A stretch of 64,000 nucleotides of DNA, from assembly GCF_006711645.1 (NCBI RefSeq), contig NZ_CP041247.1, positions 1,798,001 to 1,862,000 of the forward strand. The letters are read 5' to 3'. Below are positions 1-8,905 of this stretch, piece by piece. Position 1 is the stretch's first letter. Every line of letters starts with the position of its first letter. The position numbers and the translations under genes are program-made. The notes under the pieces are model-generated. The model searched no databases. It had not been told where the DNA came from and saw only the letters and a program-made list of their open reading frames with translations. The DNA comes from Klebsiella electrica (GTDB taxonomy: Bacteria > Pseudomonadota > Gammaproteobacteria > Enterobacterales > Enterobacteriaceae).

Positions 1-1838
1 AGTTGCAGAAATTAACCCGCTATACGGATACCTGGTCAGTCTCTCAGGTGGTTTCCGAGTACATGCGGCTGGAGTCGTGTTTAGGCGCATACGCGCTTGG
101 CGTGGAGAGCGCTGACCACGATCAGGTCCGTCTGCGTCTGGATATTATGTTGAGCCAGGTGGAGCTGTTGCAGCAGGGCGACCTGGGGAATTTTATTCAT
201 AAAGATGCCGGGCGCCAGGCCACCGTCGATCGTCTGAACAGTATTTTGCAGCAGCTCGATAGCGGGCTGGATAAGATGACACCTGCCCAGATTAAGGTGG
301 TGTTAAGCAAAATGAGAGAGATTGACGGCCCGATGACCTCGCTTTCCTCCACCTCGCTGGTGCAGGGGATTGACGTGGTTAATCATACCCACGATAAAAT
401 TCAGAATCTGTATTATATCTATTCAATTATCTCCATCCTGTTGATTACAACCTGTATTACGCTGGGGCTGTTGATGCTGCGGCAGAATAATAATCTGCGT
501 CGCGCCCACGTGCGAATGAAACTGCTGGCCGACGATCTGCAGTTATCAAAAGAGAAACTGCAGGTGCAAAACCGCCGCTTGCAGTACGATGCCTACCATG
601 ATTCGCTGACCGGTATGCCTAACCGGCTCTCCTTCTGGCAAAAGTTGCAGGAAATCGTCAATCAGGTCAGGCCTTACGATGGTTGTGCCGTGGTGATGCT
701 GTTCGACCTCGATAATTTTAAAGAAGTCAACGATACCCTGGGCCACGATTCCGGCGATAAACTGCTGCAGGAACTGGCCAGTCGCCTGTCGTTTTTCCGT
801 AAAACCGCGGAAACGCTCTATCGTCTGGGAGGCGATGAGTTCGCGCTGATCTCCTGCGACCTGAGCGAAGAGATGGCGCTGGAACGGGCGATGGTGATTC
901 GGGAAAAAATCGTCCAGCCCTATCAAATCTATGACTCGATGATCAACATCGATGCCTGCATCGGCATCGTGCTTTCCGATCGCGAAACGCGTACCGATTA
1001 TTTGTATAAATGCGCCGATCTTGCGCTGTATGAGGCGAAAAAAGAGGGCCCGGGCACCGTTAAGGTCTTCCGTCCCGGTATGTTGCAACGTCTCCAGGAG
1101 AATAAATCGTTTGAGGATGACCTGCTGCAGGCGCTCGATAATGATGAATTCCGGGTTTATTACCAACCGATAGCCGATACGGTCAGCGGCGAAATTTACG
1201 GTTATGAAGCGCTGGTACGTTGGTTCCATCCGATACGTGGCCTGGTTCCCCCGAGCACCTTTATTCCGATAGCCGAGAAAACGGGCATGATAAACGCCCT
1301 CGGCGAGTGGGTGCTCAGCACCGCCTGCGAAGAGGCGGCGCGCTGGTCATCGCCGCTTAAGGTCTCGGTAAACGTGTCGCCGATTCAGTTGATTAACTGC
1401 TCGTTGACCGAGGTGATTGTCAACGTATTGCAAAAAACGGGTCTCGATCCGCATCGTCTGGATCTGGAAATTACCGAGTCGGACGTATTCAATGAAAACA
1501 CCCGCTCCTTAGAGATCCTCAGCCAGTTGCGCGAGCTGGGGATCCAGATTTCGATTGATGATTTTGGTACCGGCTACTCGTCATTGTCGCGGCTGAGCTA
1601 TTTCCCGTTCGATAAGATAAAAATCGATCGCTCGTTCGTGATTAATATTCCGCAGCAAAAAGACGATCTCGATATTGTGCGTTTTATCATCAGTATGGGG
1701 AAAAGTTTGCATATGTGTATTGTCGCCGAAGGCGTCGAAACAGAAGAACAACTCCAGTCGCTGCAACAATTAGGTTGCGATCTGGTTCAGGGTTATCTAA
1801 TTGGTAAACCCGGCCCCCTGAACACGCCGCTAAAATAA
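1..1838 (+). CDS. GGDEF-EAL membrane protein, 5' end outside window
   Basis: Cyclic-di-GMP turnover enzyme with both a diguanylate cyclase and a phosphodiesterase domain. The frame is open from the window edge, so the true start lies upstream; about 611 residues are visible. Numbered from the codon at base 3: a periplasmic-type helical segment (1-135), one membrane helix (about 137-159), a coiled linker (170-195), a GGDEF domain with HDSLTGMPNR at 199 and intact GGDEF at 276-280, then an EAL domain with YEALVRW near 401, LEITES near 488, DDFGTGYSS near 519, KIDRSF near 540 and AEGVET near 575. All the usual metal- and substrate-binding motifs of EAL are present, so phosphodiesterase activity is likely; the GGDEF half also looks intact. 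A hairpin terminator follows. The particular orthologue is not recognised. Confidence 0.9.
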   Translation, partial: LQKLTRYTDTWSVSQVVSEYMRLESCLGAYALGVESADHDQVRLRLDIMLSQVELLQQGDLGNFIHKDAGRQATVDRLNSILQQLDSGLDKMTPAQIKVVLSKMREIDGPMTSLSSTSLVQGIDVVNHTHDKIQNLYYIYSIISILLITTCITLGLLMLRQNNNLRRAHVRMKLLADDLQLSKEKLQVQNRRLQYDAYHDSLTGMPNRLSFWQKLQEIVNQVRPYDGCAVVMLFDLDNFKEVNDTLGHDSGDKLLQELASRLSFFRKTAETLYRLGGDEFALISCDLSEEMALERAMVIREKIVQPYQIYDSMINIDACIGIVLSDRETRTDYLYKCADLALYEAKKEGPGTVKVFRPGMLQRLQENKSFEDDLLQALDNDEFRVYYQPIADTVSGEIYGYEALVRWFHPIRGLVPPSTFIPIAEKTGMINALGEWVLSTACEEAARWSSPLKVSVNVSPIQLINCSLTEVIVNVLQKTGLDPHRLDLEITESDVFNENTRSLEILSQLRELGIQISIDDFGTGYSSLSRLSYFPFDKIKIDRSFVINIPQQKDDLDIVRFIISMGKSLHMCIVAEGVETEEQLQSLQQLGCDLVQGYLIGKPGPLNTPLK

Positions 1839-1862
1839 ATCATCTGCGCTCCTGTCTTATTG

Positions 1863-1884
1863 CGGATCTGACTCATCAGATCCG
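1863..1884 (+). terminator. Hairpin terminator after the GGDEF-EAL gene
   Basis: Perfect 9-bp inverted repeat CGGATCTGA / TCAGATCCG with a 4-nt loop, 25 bases after the stop codon, followed by a T-rich stretch. It separates the gene from yeaR. Confidence 0.7.
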
Positions 1885-1929
1885 TCCATCTTTATATTTA
1901 AACAAAACTAACCCTTATTGAGTATTAAC

Positions 1930-1984
1930 AGGGGTAGAAAATTATCCTCTCTAAAAATAATATCCTCAGTGATTGAAAGGGGTA
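1930..1984. promoter_or_regulatory. Candidate NarL/NarP heptamers upstream of yeaR
   Basis: Two copies of AGGGGTA (complement TACCCCT, matching the NarL heptamer consensus TACYYMT) lie at 1930-1936 and 1978-1984 in an AT-rich stretch before yeaR. In E. coli the yeaR-yoaG operon is nitrate-induced through Nar regulators, so the site is plausible. The match is short and no footprint is available. Confidence 0.4.
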
Positions 1985-2048
1985 TATCATATGCAACATA
2001 TTTCACCGTTGCCACCGCACGCAAGGGTGCGGAAAGAGAGGCCGAATC

Positions 2049-2381
2049 ATGCAGCGAATTATTATTCCCACCCATTATGTTCACACGCGCACTACGCCTT
2101 TGTGGACGAAAGAGACAGCGCCCGCTTCAATCTGGCAGCGACATCTGGATGCCGGAACGCGGCAGGGGGTCTATCCCCGTCTGGCTGTGATGCAGGGGGC
2201 TATCCGCTATTACGGCTATGCCGATGAGACCAGCCCGCAGCCGGTGGACACACTGACGATTGAAGCCGGCCAGTTTGGCGTATTTCCGCCGGAGAAATGG
2301 CACCGAATTGAAGCCTTGACTGAAGACACCGTCTTCAATGTGGATTTCTATGTTGATCCTCAAATTCTGATAGAGGGGTAA
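2049..2381 (+). CDS. yeaR: YeaR-like cupin protein (DUF1971, TehB-like)
   Basis: 110-residue single-domain cupin of the DUF1971 / tellurite-resistance-like family, to which E. coli YeaR belongs. The segment with GQFGVFPPEKWHRIE is the typical cupin-style strand-turn with a conserved His. The start ATG has a good ribosome binding site (AGAGAGG, 7 bases upstream). It is followed after 10 bases by a yoaG homologue, the same pairing as E. coli yeaR-yoaG, which is induced by nitrate/nitric oxide. Two NarL-like heptamers lie upstream. The biochemical role is unknown; family members are linked to tellurite or nitrosative stress. Confidence 0.85.
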   Translation: MQRIIIPTHYVHTRTTPLWTKETAPASIWQRHLDAGTRQGVYPRLAVMQGAIRYYGYADETSPQPVDTLTIEAGQFGVFPPEKWHRIEALTEDTVFNVDFYVDPQILIEG

Positions 2382-2391
2382 GGTTACCGGT

Positions 2392-2730
2392 ATGAACGAC
2401 GAAAACAGGGGTTATTCACTGGCTGTTGCGAATGGCAACAATAATGACAGGCAAGAGAAAGTCTATTTGAAGCCGATGGCGCTATATATTCCCGCCATGG
2501 CCGAACAGGCGCTGGCGGAACTGGTTGCCCGGCTGTCGTCTGACAATACGCAAGGGAAGGGGTTCACGCTGTCGGTGACCAATAATAATAATGGCGTATC
2601 GGTGGATCAGGAGTTTGCCTCCCTGAGTGAACTGCAGGCGCCGGGCGTGGCTGCCGATGCCATCAAAGATCTGATTAATATCGTGCGCGGTTATGAATCG
2701 GATGAAGAGACCAACGTTTGCGGCTGGTAG
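2392..2730 (+). CDS. yoaG: YoaG-like protein with a duplicated DUF1869 domain
   Basis: 112 residues. The C-terminal half (FTLSVTNNNNGVSVD ... ending ETNVCGW) matches E. coli YoaG, which as I recall is only about 60 residues, including the terminal VCGW. The N-terminal half (YSLAVANGNNND ... AELVARL) has the same pattern of strand, Asn-rich turn and helix, so the gene looks like an internal duplication of the DUF1869 fold. E. coli YoaG is described as a small dimer; this copy could be a covalently linked pseudo-dimer (inference). It is probably co-transcribed with yeaR (10-base gap, AAGG ribosome binding site) and followed by a hairpin. Function unknown. Confidence 0.8.
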   Translation: MNDENRGYSLAVANGNNNDRQEKVYLKPMALYIPAMAEQALAELVARLSSDNTQGKGFTLSVTNNNNGVSVDQEFASLSELQAPGVAADAIKDLINIVRGYESDEETNVCGW

Positions 2731-2750
2731 CTTTACCGTCAATGCATCAG

Positions 2751-2770
2751 GCAGACACCCTGGTGTCTGC
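2751..2770 (+). terminator. Hairpin terminator after yoaG
   Basis: Inverted repeat GCAGACACC / GGTGTCTGC with a very short loop, 20 bases after the yoaG stop, followed by a pyrimidine-rich run. Likely ends the yeaR-yoaG transcript. Confidence 0.65.
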
Positions 2771-3072
2771 TCTCTCCTCCTGTGCCGCCCCTATCCGTTG
2801 ACAACCCTTTTGGCTGGTGTGTGCTGCGAACCCACGGTGTTGACCTTGAGTTTGAATTAAAACCGTTCTTCAGTCCGCCCCTGACTTTGCCACTTTTTCG
2901 CAATCTTTAGCTCTTTTTCTCATTTGTCAGTAAAAGGTATATGCCCGCAAAATCATGTCTAAGGCAGGGAGGGGGTTGCTCTGTGAACGATAAAACTCCT
3001 CTGATGACTTTGCCTCTTTTACCACACCTCTTTTGTGGTTTTTACGGGTTTTCACCAGGAAAAGGCTTCTCT
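2771..3072 (+). promoter_or_regulatory. Leader region of the ABC importer operon
   Basis: About 300 bases between the yoaG hairpin and the importer genes. An open frame extends back to 2941, but the real start is the ATG at 3073, which begins a signal peptide and follows AAGG. The rest should hold the promoter. A TTGACA at 2798 has no convincing -10 partner. No other structure is seen. Confidence 0.35.
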
Positions 3073-3969
3073 ATGACATTATCTAAATTACTCCTCCCTT
3101 TGCTGATTGCCGGGAATCTCTCTTCTGCGTGGGCTGACGGGCAGGTTGTTCCGTCTTCTACCACCTTTCATGTCACCGCTGATGAGGCGCTGAAAAGTAA
3201 GCTTCCGCCGGATATCGCCAAACGCGGGTATATCGTTGCAGGCACCAATCCGAATACGCCGCCAACCACTTTTTTCCAGCAAGACAATAAAACGCTCGCC
3301 GGGCGTGAGATTGATGTGATGAATGCCGTGGCGGCAAGGCTCGGTGTGGAAGTGCGCTGGCAGGATACCGGTGGTTTCGACAACATCATTCCGGGGTTGA
3401 AATCCGGCCGTTATGACGTCGCGCTATCCAATATCAATGCCACCAAAAAACGTCTCGAGCAGGTCGATTTCGTCAGTTATTACGATGCGTCGCGGCTGGG
3501 GGTTATTTCGCGTAAAGACGCCAATATTGCACCATTTACCTCTTTTAATGCCGTGTGCGGGCAGGAAGTGGGCGCCGGCGCGGGCACGACGCAGATCGGG
3601 CGTCTTGAAGCGGCCAGCAAAATTTGTACTGATGCGGGGAAACCGCCGATCAAGATTGCCGTCTTCCCGGATCGCCCTTCTGGCGTACAGGCCGTGGTCA
3701 GCGGTCGCGTACCGATGTTCTTCGGCCCGTATGAAGGTCTGACGTATCAGGTTAGCCAGGTTAAACCGCTGACGCTGACCTGCACTATTCATGTTGATGA
3801 TGCGCCTGTATCCGTGGCATTCCCTAAACAGTCGGCGCTGGAAGAGGCGGTGCAGGCATCCCTGAACTCGCTGATCAAGGACGGCACTTACCAGCAGATC
3901 CTCGATAAATGGTCCATCGGTTTTGGCGCAGTCAAAGAGTCGAAACGCAATGAAGAGATTTTCGGATGA
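3073..3969 (+). CDS. ABC transporter periplasmic amino-acid-type binding protein (YxeM-like)
   Basis: 298-residue solute-binding protein of the polar amino acid / cystine family. A signal peptide covers residues 1-21 (cleavage after AWA), followed by a type II binding fold with GREIDVMNAVAARLG, a typical ligand-pocket segment. The longer open frame starting at 2941 is rejected because it would bury the signal peptide; the ATG at 3073 has AAGG 7 bases upstream. The stop overlaps the permease start (ATGA). Permease and ATPase follow, giving a complete importer. The neighbouring acetyltransferase, deacetylase and monooxygenase genes suggest the ligand is S-(2-succino)cysteine or a similar modified cysteine (inference); family membership is certain. 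Confidence 0.88.
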   Translation: MTLSKLLLPLLIAGNLSSAWADGQVVPSSTTFHVTADEALKSKLPPDIAKRGYIVAGTNPNTPPTTFFQQDNKTLAGREIDVMNAVAARLGVEVRWQDTGGFDNIIPGLKSGRYDVALSNINATKKRLEQVDFVSYYDASRLGVISRKDANIAPFTSFNAVCGQEVGAGAGTTQIGRLEAASKICTDAGKPPIKIAVFPDRPSGVQAVVSGRVPMFFGPYEGLTYQVSQVKPLTLTCTIHVDDAPVSVAFPKQSALEEAVQASLNSLIKDGTYQQILDKWSIGFGAVKESKRNEEIFG

Positions 3970-4904
3970 GCAGTGAAACACACGATCGGCAGCCGGAAGA
4001 ACTGCGGATCATCGGTAAAAAATATATCGGGCGCTGGATAAGCGCCCTGATAGTTCTGCTGATATTGCTGGCTATGGGGAACTCCATGCTCAGCAATCCG
4101 CGTTTTGAATGGTCGGTGATTGCCGAAAACTTTACCGGTCCGTCGATCGTTCAGGGCGTACTGATGACATTGCAACTGACCGCAATTTCCGTGATTTTGG
4201 GCTTTGCAGGCGGCACGATTCTGGCGCTGATGCGTCTGTCATCCAATCCGGTGCTGGTCGCTGTCAGCTGGGGATATACCTGGTTTTTCCGCGGGGTACC
4301 GATGCTGGTTCAGTTGTTTCTCTGGTACAACATTGCCGCGCTTTATCCGAATATTTCGCTTTCGCTGCCGTGGGTCGGGGAAATCTGGAGCGCTTCCGCG
4401 AACTCACTGATTAGCCCGTTCAGCGCTGCCGTGATTGCATTAGTCATGCATCAGTCTGCCTATGCCGCAGAGATTATCCGCGCCGGGATCCAGAGCGTCG
4501 GTGCCGGGCAAGTCGAGGCTGCACGTGCTCTGGGTTACCGCCCGGCGCAGATATTCCTCCACACCATTTTGCCGCAGGCGATGCGCGCCATTCTGCCGCC
4601 GGCCGGGAATGAAGTGATCGGTCAGTTGAAAACCACCGCGGTTGTCTCGGTGATTTCATTACAGGATGTGCTGTTCTCCGCGCAGATTATTTATCAGCGC
4701 ACCTATGAAGTGATCCCGCTGCTGCTGGTCGCCACCTTGTGGTACCTGCTGCTGACATCATTGCTTTCAGTGATTCAGTATTACGTTGAACGACATTTCA
4801 GCCGCAGCAGTCACCGCAAGGTAAAACGCAAAGCCGGGAAAGCGTCGGCATCAGGCGCGGTGAGTCCCCCCAGTATCCGCGCAGGAGAAGCCAGCCATGG
4901 GTGA
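3966..4904 (+). CDS. ABC transporter permease (HisM/YxeN type)
   Basis: 312-residue inner-membrane permease of the polar amino acid transporter family. Hydrophobic segments fall at about 23-40, 60-85, 105-125, 150-170 and 245-270. The EAA loop contacting the ATPase is EAARALGYRPAQ at about 184-195. The C-terminus is a basic, proline-containing tail (residues 280-312) longer than usual. Translationally coupled to the binding protein (4-base overlap) and to the ATPase gene (8-base overlap). One permease gene implies a homodimeric channel. Confidence 0.88.
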   Translation: MSSETHDRQPEELRIIGKKYIGRWISALIVLLILLAMGNSMLSNPRFEWSVIAENFTGPSIVQGVLMTLQLTAISVILGFAGGTILALMRLSSNPVLVAVSWGYTWFFRGVPMLVQLFLWYNIAALYPNISLSLPWVGEIWSASANSLISPFSAAVIALVMHQSAYAAEIIRAGIQSVGAGQVEAARALGYRPAQIFLHTILPQAMRAILPPAGNEVIGQLKTTAVVSVISLQDVLFSAQIIYQRTYEVIPLLLVATLWYLLLTSLLSVIQYYVERHFSRSSHRKVKRKAGKASASGAVSPPSIRAGEASHG

Positions 4905-5658
4905 AGCCATTGAATTTCGCAAAGTCACTAAACGTTTCTCCGGTAATACCATTCTGGATGAAATCAGCCTCGATATTCCGGCCGGTTCGGTCACGGTGAT
5001 CCTCGGGCCTTCCGGTTCAGGGAAGTCCACCTTGCTGCGCTGTATTAATCATCTTGAAAAACTGGATGGTGGCACGATCCGTATCGGTGGCGAACTGGTT
5101 GGTTATCAGCAGAAAGGGCAGGCGTTGTATGAACTGAGCAGCCGCAGAATCGCCGCGCAGCGCAGCCGTACCGGCATGGTATTTCAGCAATTTAACCTGT
5201 TTCCGCACCGCACGGTTTTGCAAAATATTACCGATGCGCCTTTGCGGGTGAAGAAGCAAAACCGTCAGCAGGTACTCAGTAAAGCCCGCGCGTTGCTCCG
5301 GCAGGTGGGGTTAGCCAGTCGTGAAGATGACTGGCCGCAGCAGCTTTCCGGTGGGCAGCAGCAGCGTGTAGCCATTGCCCGTGCGCTGGCAATGGACCCT
5401 GAAGTGATGTTGTTCGATGAACCCACTTCCGCGCTGGATCCTGAACTGGTGGGCGAAGTGTTGCAGGTGATTAAAAAGCTGGCGCATTCGGGGATAACGA
5501 TGGTGATTGTCACCCACGAAATCGGCTTTGCGCGAGAAGTGGCAGATAACGTGATCTTTATGGAGGGCGGAAAGATTGTGGCGTCGGGGCCAACGAAAAG
5601 TGTGCTCGATGAAACGGAGAACGTCCGTGTCCGCCATTTCCTGTCGACGGTTTTATAA
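4897..5658 (+). CDS. ABC transporter ATPase (GlnQ/YxeO type)
   Basis: 253-residue ATPase of the polar amino acid importers. Walker A GPSGSGKST at 37-45, Q-loop in VFQQFNLFPHRT, signature LSGGQQQR, Walker B VMLFDEPTSALD and the switch His in VIVTHEIGFA are all present. It powers import with the two preceding gene products. Its 3' end overlaps by 6 bases the end of the convergent MmgE/PrpD gene on the other strand, so the two halves of the cluster are tightly packed. Confidence 0.92.
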   Translation: MGEAIEFRKVTKRFSGNTILDEISLDIPAGSVTVILGPSGSGKSTLLRCINHLEKLDGGTIRIGGELVGYQQKGQALYELSSRRIAAQRSRTGMVFQQFNLFPHRTVLQNITDAPLRVKKQNRQQVLSKARALLRQVGLASREDDWPQQLSGGQQQRVAIARALAMDPEVMLFDEPTSALDPELVGEVLQVIKKLAHSGITMVIVTHEIGFAREVADNVIFMEGGKIVASGPTKSVLDETENVRVRHFLSTVL

Positions 5659-6996
5659 TGACGCTGCGTTAATTTGTTTCGCAAATAACATATCAACCAG
5701 CCGCGGCAGACTGTCGCGGTTTTCCAGCCTGCTCAGCGCGACAATCTCCGCCCGCTTTGCGTCTGTGAATTTGGGCAAACAGGTACGCAGTTTTGCCGGT
5801 AAATCAAACGGGATCGCCAGACTTTGCTGCCGGGTGAAACGCCGTTGCAGCATTCTGCTGTCACGCAAAAACACCGTCACCTGATGAAAACGTGCGGCCG
5901 GGTTCAGCTCGTCCGGCGGCGCGGAGAAATCCGGGCAACGCGCCACCTTCTCTGCCAGCGCGGCAATATCTGTCTCCACCGGGGCCGGTGAGAAATCCTC
6001 TAAGCGTAGTTCCCCGCGCAGCAAACACGCCGCAATCACGTACTCCAGACTGAACCTGGCTTCAACGCCGGTGCTAGGTTTTCGCACCGACGCCGCAATA
6101 TCGCCGCCCGGCGGAAAAGACACGTCAATGCGTTCGATGGCCGCGATCCGTGCATCCATGCTGTTGCCCGTTTGCAGCCACTCCTGGCGGAGAGCCCGTG
6201 CGGCATCGGCGGCGCTATGCGTGCCTGCGCAGGTCGGATAGGGTTTGAATTCCAGACCGGGCGAGACAATCCGCCACGGCGCGCCCCAGCCTGAGATGAG
6301 TTTTTGCGGCTGCTGCTGACCGGCGCAATAAGTCGATAAAAAGCTGTCCAGCACGTTGTCCGGCTGGCCGTGAAAGCCTGCCAGCGTCAGCTGTGTGGCA
6401 ATGACGGCGGTTTGCGCCGCCAGGCCAGCGTGCAGCGGTTTGACATCACTGCCGAACTGCGCACGTAAACCCGCGGACTGCGTCGCCGCGATACCCAGAA
6501 TCACCGCCGTTTGCCGTTCAGTGGCATTCACCAGCCGCGCGCAGGCTGCGGCGGCGGCAATCGTGCCGAGCGTAGCGGTATTGTGAAAACCGAGTGTGTA
6601 ATGTTGATAACCGACGGCCAGCCCGAGGCGTCCGGACATTTCCACTCCGGTCACGTACGCATCGAGAAAATGTCCGCCATTGATCTCGGGTCTTTGTGAA
6701 GCCAGCGCCAGAAGCGCGGGCAAAATCACCACGCCGGGGTGGCCGCGAAAATCGGGATGGAAATCATCAAAATCCAGCGCGTGACCGACATACCCGAGCA
6801 GCAACGCGCGGGTCGGCGGATCGTCAGCGCGGTAAACCTGATGCAAACTGTTCAGCCCTGCATCGGGTAAGTCGCCGCGTAAAACCGGCAGGGCGACCGC
6901 CAAAAAATCCAGCAACCCTTCGCGTGCGGCTTCGTGAGCCGCGGGGGAAGGGGACGAACTGACGATAAGTTTCGCCAGCGATTGCGTTAATGTCAT
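5653..6996 (-). CDS. MmgE/PrpD family protein (YxeQ-like)
   Basis: 447 residues from the ATG at 6996 (MTLTQSLAKL); a longer open frame upstream lacks a ribosome binding site and is not used. MmgE/PrpD proteins include 2-methylcitrate dehydratase and iminodisuccinate or aconitate-type enzymes; the all-helical N-terminal domain with GHALDFDDFHPDFRGHPGV (about residues 70-88) is typical. B. subtilis yxeQ, from the 2SC disposal operon, is the same family with unresolved function. Here it lies last in the minus-strand block, 196 bases after the M20 gene, so it may have its own translation signal or promoter. A role on a succinyl-type intermediate is plausible but unproven. Confidence 0.8.
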   Translation of the reverse strand: MTLTQSLAKLIVSSSPSPAAHEAAREGLLDFLAVALPVLRGDLPDAGLNSLHQVYRADDPPTRALLLGYVGHALDFDDFHPDFRGHPGVVILPALLALASQRPEINGGHFLDAYVTGVEMSGRLGLAVGYQHYTLGFHNTATLGTIAAAAACARLVNATERQTAVILGIAATQSAGLRAQFGSDVKPLHAGLAAQTAVIATQLTLAGFHGQPDNVLDSFLSTYCAGQQQPQKLISGWGAPWRIVSPGLEFKPYPTCAGTHSAADAARALRQEWLQTGNSMDARIAAIERIDVSFPPGGDIAASVRKPSTGVEARFSLEYVIAACLLRGELRLEDFSPAPVETDIAALAEKVARCPDFSAPPDELNPAARFHQVTVFLRDSRMLQRRFTRQQSLAIPFDLPAKLRTCLPKFTDAKRAEIVALSRLENRDSLPRLVDMLFAKQINAASL

Positions 6997-7192
6997 CGGT
7001 GTCTTTCCCGTTTCAGGCCCGGGGGGCCGGAGATAATAAAAAAGGTTCACGCTTGCAGAGCGCATGCGGTAGCGCCAGAAACCGGGCGCTCGTCGCGCTG
7101 GCGTTGCCGATGCCTCTGGTATTCAGGTTCATCGGCCATTAAGGGTCAACGATGAGAATCAATGCCCGGCAAGTCGGTTTCTGCTTGTCGAT

Positions 7193-8368
7193 TCATGCGC
7201 TTTTATCCTTTTCCGCACTGAGAGTGCGCAGCGCTTGTACCGCCAGTTGCGACAGGTAGTGTGCCGTCGGAAACAGGGCGCGATCATCAACGCGAAATTG
7301 CGGATGATGCAGCGCGTAAGGGCCTCCGGAGCCGATCATGATGAATGCGCCGGGCAATTTTTGCTGATAAAACGCGAAGTCTTCCCCTATCGGGCTGGCT
7401 TCAACGCGGCGGGCTTCGAAGCCGGAGCCTTCACCGTGCGCCAGCGCGAAATCCACCCATTTAGCCGTATTGACCACTGACGGCGGGCCCGGCTGCCAGT
7501 CGAGGCGGATGTCGGTATCAAATGCCGCAGCGATGCCCGCGAGAACCTGCCGTAAACGGCGTTCGATCAGTTCCCGTGTGCCCTGATTAAAGGTGCGGAC
7601 GGTGCCTTCCAGCCAGGCGGAATCCGGGATCACGTTCCAGGTACTTCCGCTGTGAATCTGCGTGATGGAAACCACCGCGTTGTCTGCGGACGGCACGTTG
7701 CGGGCGATCAGGGTTTGCAGCGCGGAAATCACCTGTCCGGCGATAATAATCGGGTCGTTGCCTTCGTGCGGACGTGCCGCGTGGCTGCCGGTACCGGAGA
7801 TGGCGATCGCAAAGCGATCCACACCCGCGGTTAATGCGCCGTCTTTGCTGCCGATAACGCCGACCGGCAAAGACGGATCGTTATGAATGCCGAAAATGAC
7901 GGCAGCGTTGTCGAGCGCGCCGGTGTCAATCAGCGCCGGAGCACCGTGACCGGTTTCTTCAGCCGCCTGAAACAGAATGCGCACCGTGCCGGAAAGCAAC
8001 GCTTCCTGCGCTTTCAGCAAAATCGCTGCGCCAAGCGCCGCTGAGGCGTGGAAATCGTGGCCGCAGGCGTGCATCACACCGGGATTTTGCGAGGTGTAAT
8101 CCACGCCGGAGTTTTCTTCAATCGGCAGGGCATCGATATCAGAACGCAGCACCACCAGTTTGCCGGGATTGATGCCGCCAATTTCTGCCACCAGGCCGGT
8201 TTTGAGCGGCAAATCTATTACGCGGATTTGATGCTTCTCCAGTACCGCCCGGATGCTGGCGGTGGTGTTAAATTCTGCGTTGGACAGCTCCGGATGGCGG
8301 TGCAGGTGGTGGCGAAAATCCTGAATAAACGCCGCCAGTGGCTGATGTTCCTGCGTGATATCTGACAT
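7193..8368 (-). CDS. M20 amidohydrolase, N-acyl-cysteine deacetylase (YxeP-like)
   Basis: 391-residue zinc amidohydrolase of the M20D / hippurate hydrolase class. Metal ligands are seen in VMHACGHDFHA (about 99-109), in EETGHG (about 136) and near the C-terminus in SPIGEDFAFY; RSDIDALP (75-82) is the usual upstream motif. In the B. subtilis 2SC pathway, YxeP removes the acetyl group from N-acetylcysteine, releasing cysteine. The ATG follows directly on the acetyltransferase stop, with AGGAG 5 bases upstream. Together with the GNAT and flavin monooxygenase genes it completes the acetylate-oxidise-deacetylate route. Substrate is inferred from context. Confidence 0.85.
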   Translation of the reverse strand: MSDITQEHQPLAAFIQDFRHHLHRHPELSNAEFNTTASIRAVLEKHQIRVIDLPLKTGLVAEIGGINPGKLVVLRSDIDALPIEENSGVDYTSQNPGVMHACGHDFHASAALGAAILLKAQEALLSGTVRILFQAAEETGHGAPALIDTGALDNAAVIFGIHNDPSLPVGVIGSKDGALTAGVDRFAIAISGTGSHAARPHEGNDPIIIAGQVISALQTLIARNVPSADNAVVSITQIHSGSTWNVIPDSAWLEGTVRTFNQGTRELIERRLRQVLAGIAAAFDTDIRLDWQPGPPSVVNTAKWVDFALAHGEGSGFEARRVEASPIGEDFAFYQQKLPGAFIMIGSGGPYALHHPQFRVDDRALFPTAHYLSQLAVQALRTLSAEKDKSA

Positions 8369-8905
8369 TTAAACTCCTGTAGGTGGCTGGCGTTCCAGCC
8401 AGTGGGTGTGGCTTTTTTCATCGAGAATTTTTTTCAGGTACAGCGTGGTGTGTCCTTTGCCGAGGTCTCTTTCGAAGACCGGCTGAAAACCCAGTTTCAG
8501 GTACATATCGCGCAGCCACGGATGGCTGGTGGCGGTGCCGAGTGAGTAAGCCGGGGCTTTCAGTTCGCGGATCAGAATGTTGTCTTCCAGCCAGCCCAAC
8601 AGTTTTTTGCCGAGGCTCTGACCGGCGTAATCTGGATGCGTGCCAAACCAGCCAATATGCGGCAGGCCCAGAGGGCCAGGCATGGCACCCCACGGGAAGC
8701 GCAGGGTAACCGAAGCCACCATCCGCTGGTCATCAAAGAGCGCAAACACCGCATGATCATCGAGGTGTCGCGTCACGCGTACCAGATCGGCGGTGGCAGC
8801 ATCAAACTGAATCCCGAGTGCTTTGATGGGCGCGTAGGCGGCCAGCATCAGTGTCAGATAATCGTGTTTATCATCCAGCGTCAGCCGCCTGAAATGTTGT
8901 GTCAT
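8369..8905 (-). CDS. GNAT N-acetyltransferase (YxeL/SnaB-like)
   Basis: 178-residue GNAT acetyltransferase. The acetyl-CoA pyrophosphate loop is in HPDYAGQSLGKKLLG (about 95-109), preceded by a beta-bulge segment (PHIGWFGTHP). The start ATG overlaps the lyase stop by 4 bases and the stop abuts the M20 start, so lyase, GNAT and M20 are one coupled transcript. In B. subtilis YxeL acetylates the amino group of S-(2-succino)cysteine to make the monooxygenase substrate; the same role is inferred here from context. Confidence 0.82.
   Translation of the reverse strand: MTQHFRRLTLDDKHDYLTLMLAAYAPIKALGIQFDAATADLVRVTRHLDDHAVFALFDDQRMVASVTLRFPWGAMPGPLGLPHIGWFGTHPDYAGQSLGKKLLGWLEDNILIRELKAPAYSLGTATSHPWLRDMYLKLGFQPVFERDLGKGHTTLYLKKILDEKSHTHWLERQPPTGV

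Noticed and set aside
2941..3072. Longer N-terminus for the ABC binding protein
   Set aside because: It would place about 44 residues before the signal peptide; the ATG at 3073 has a proper ribosome binding site.
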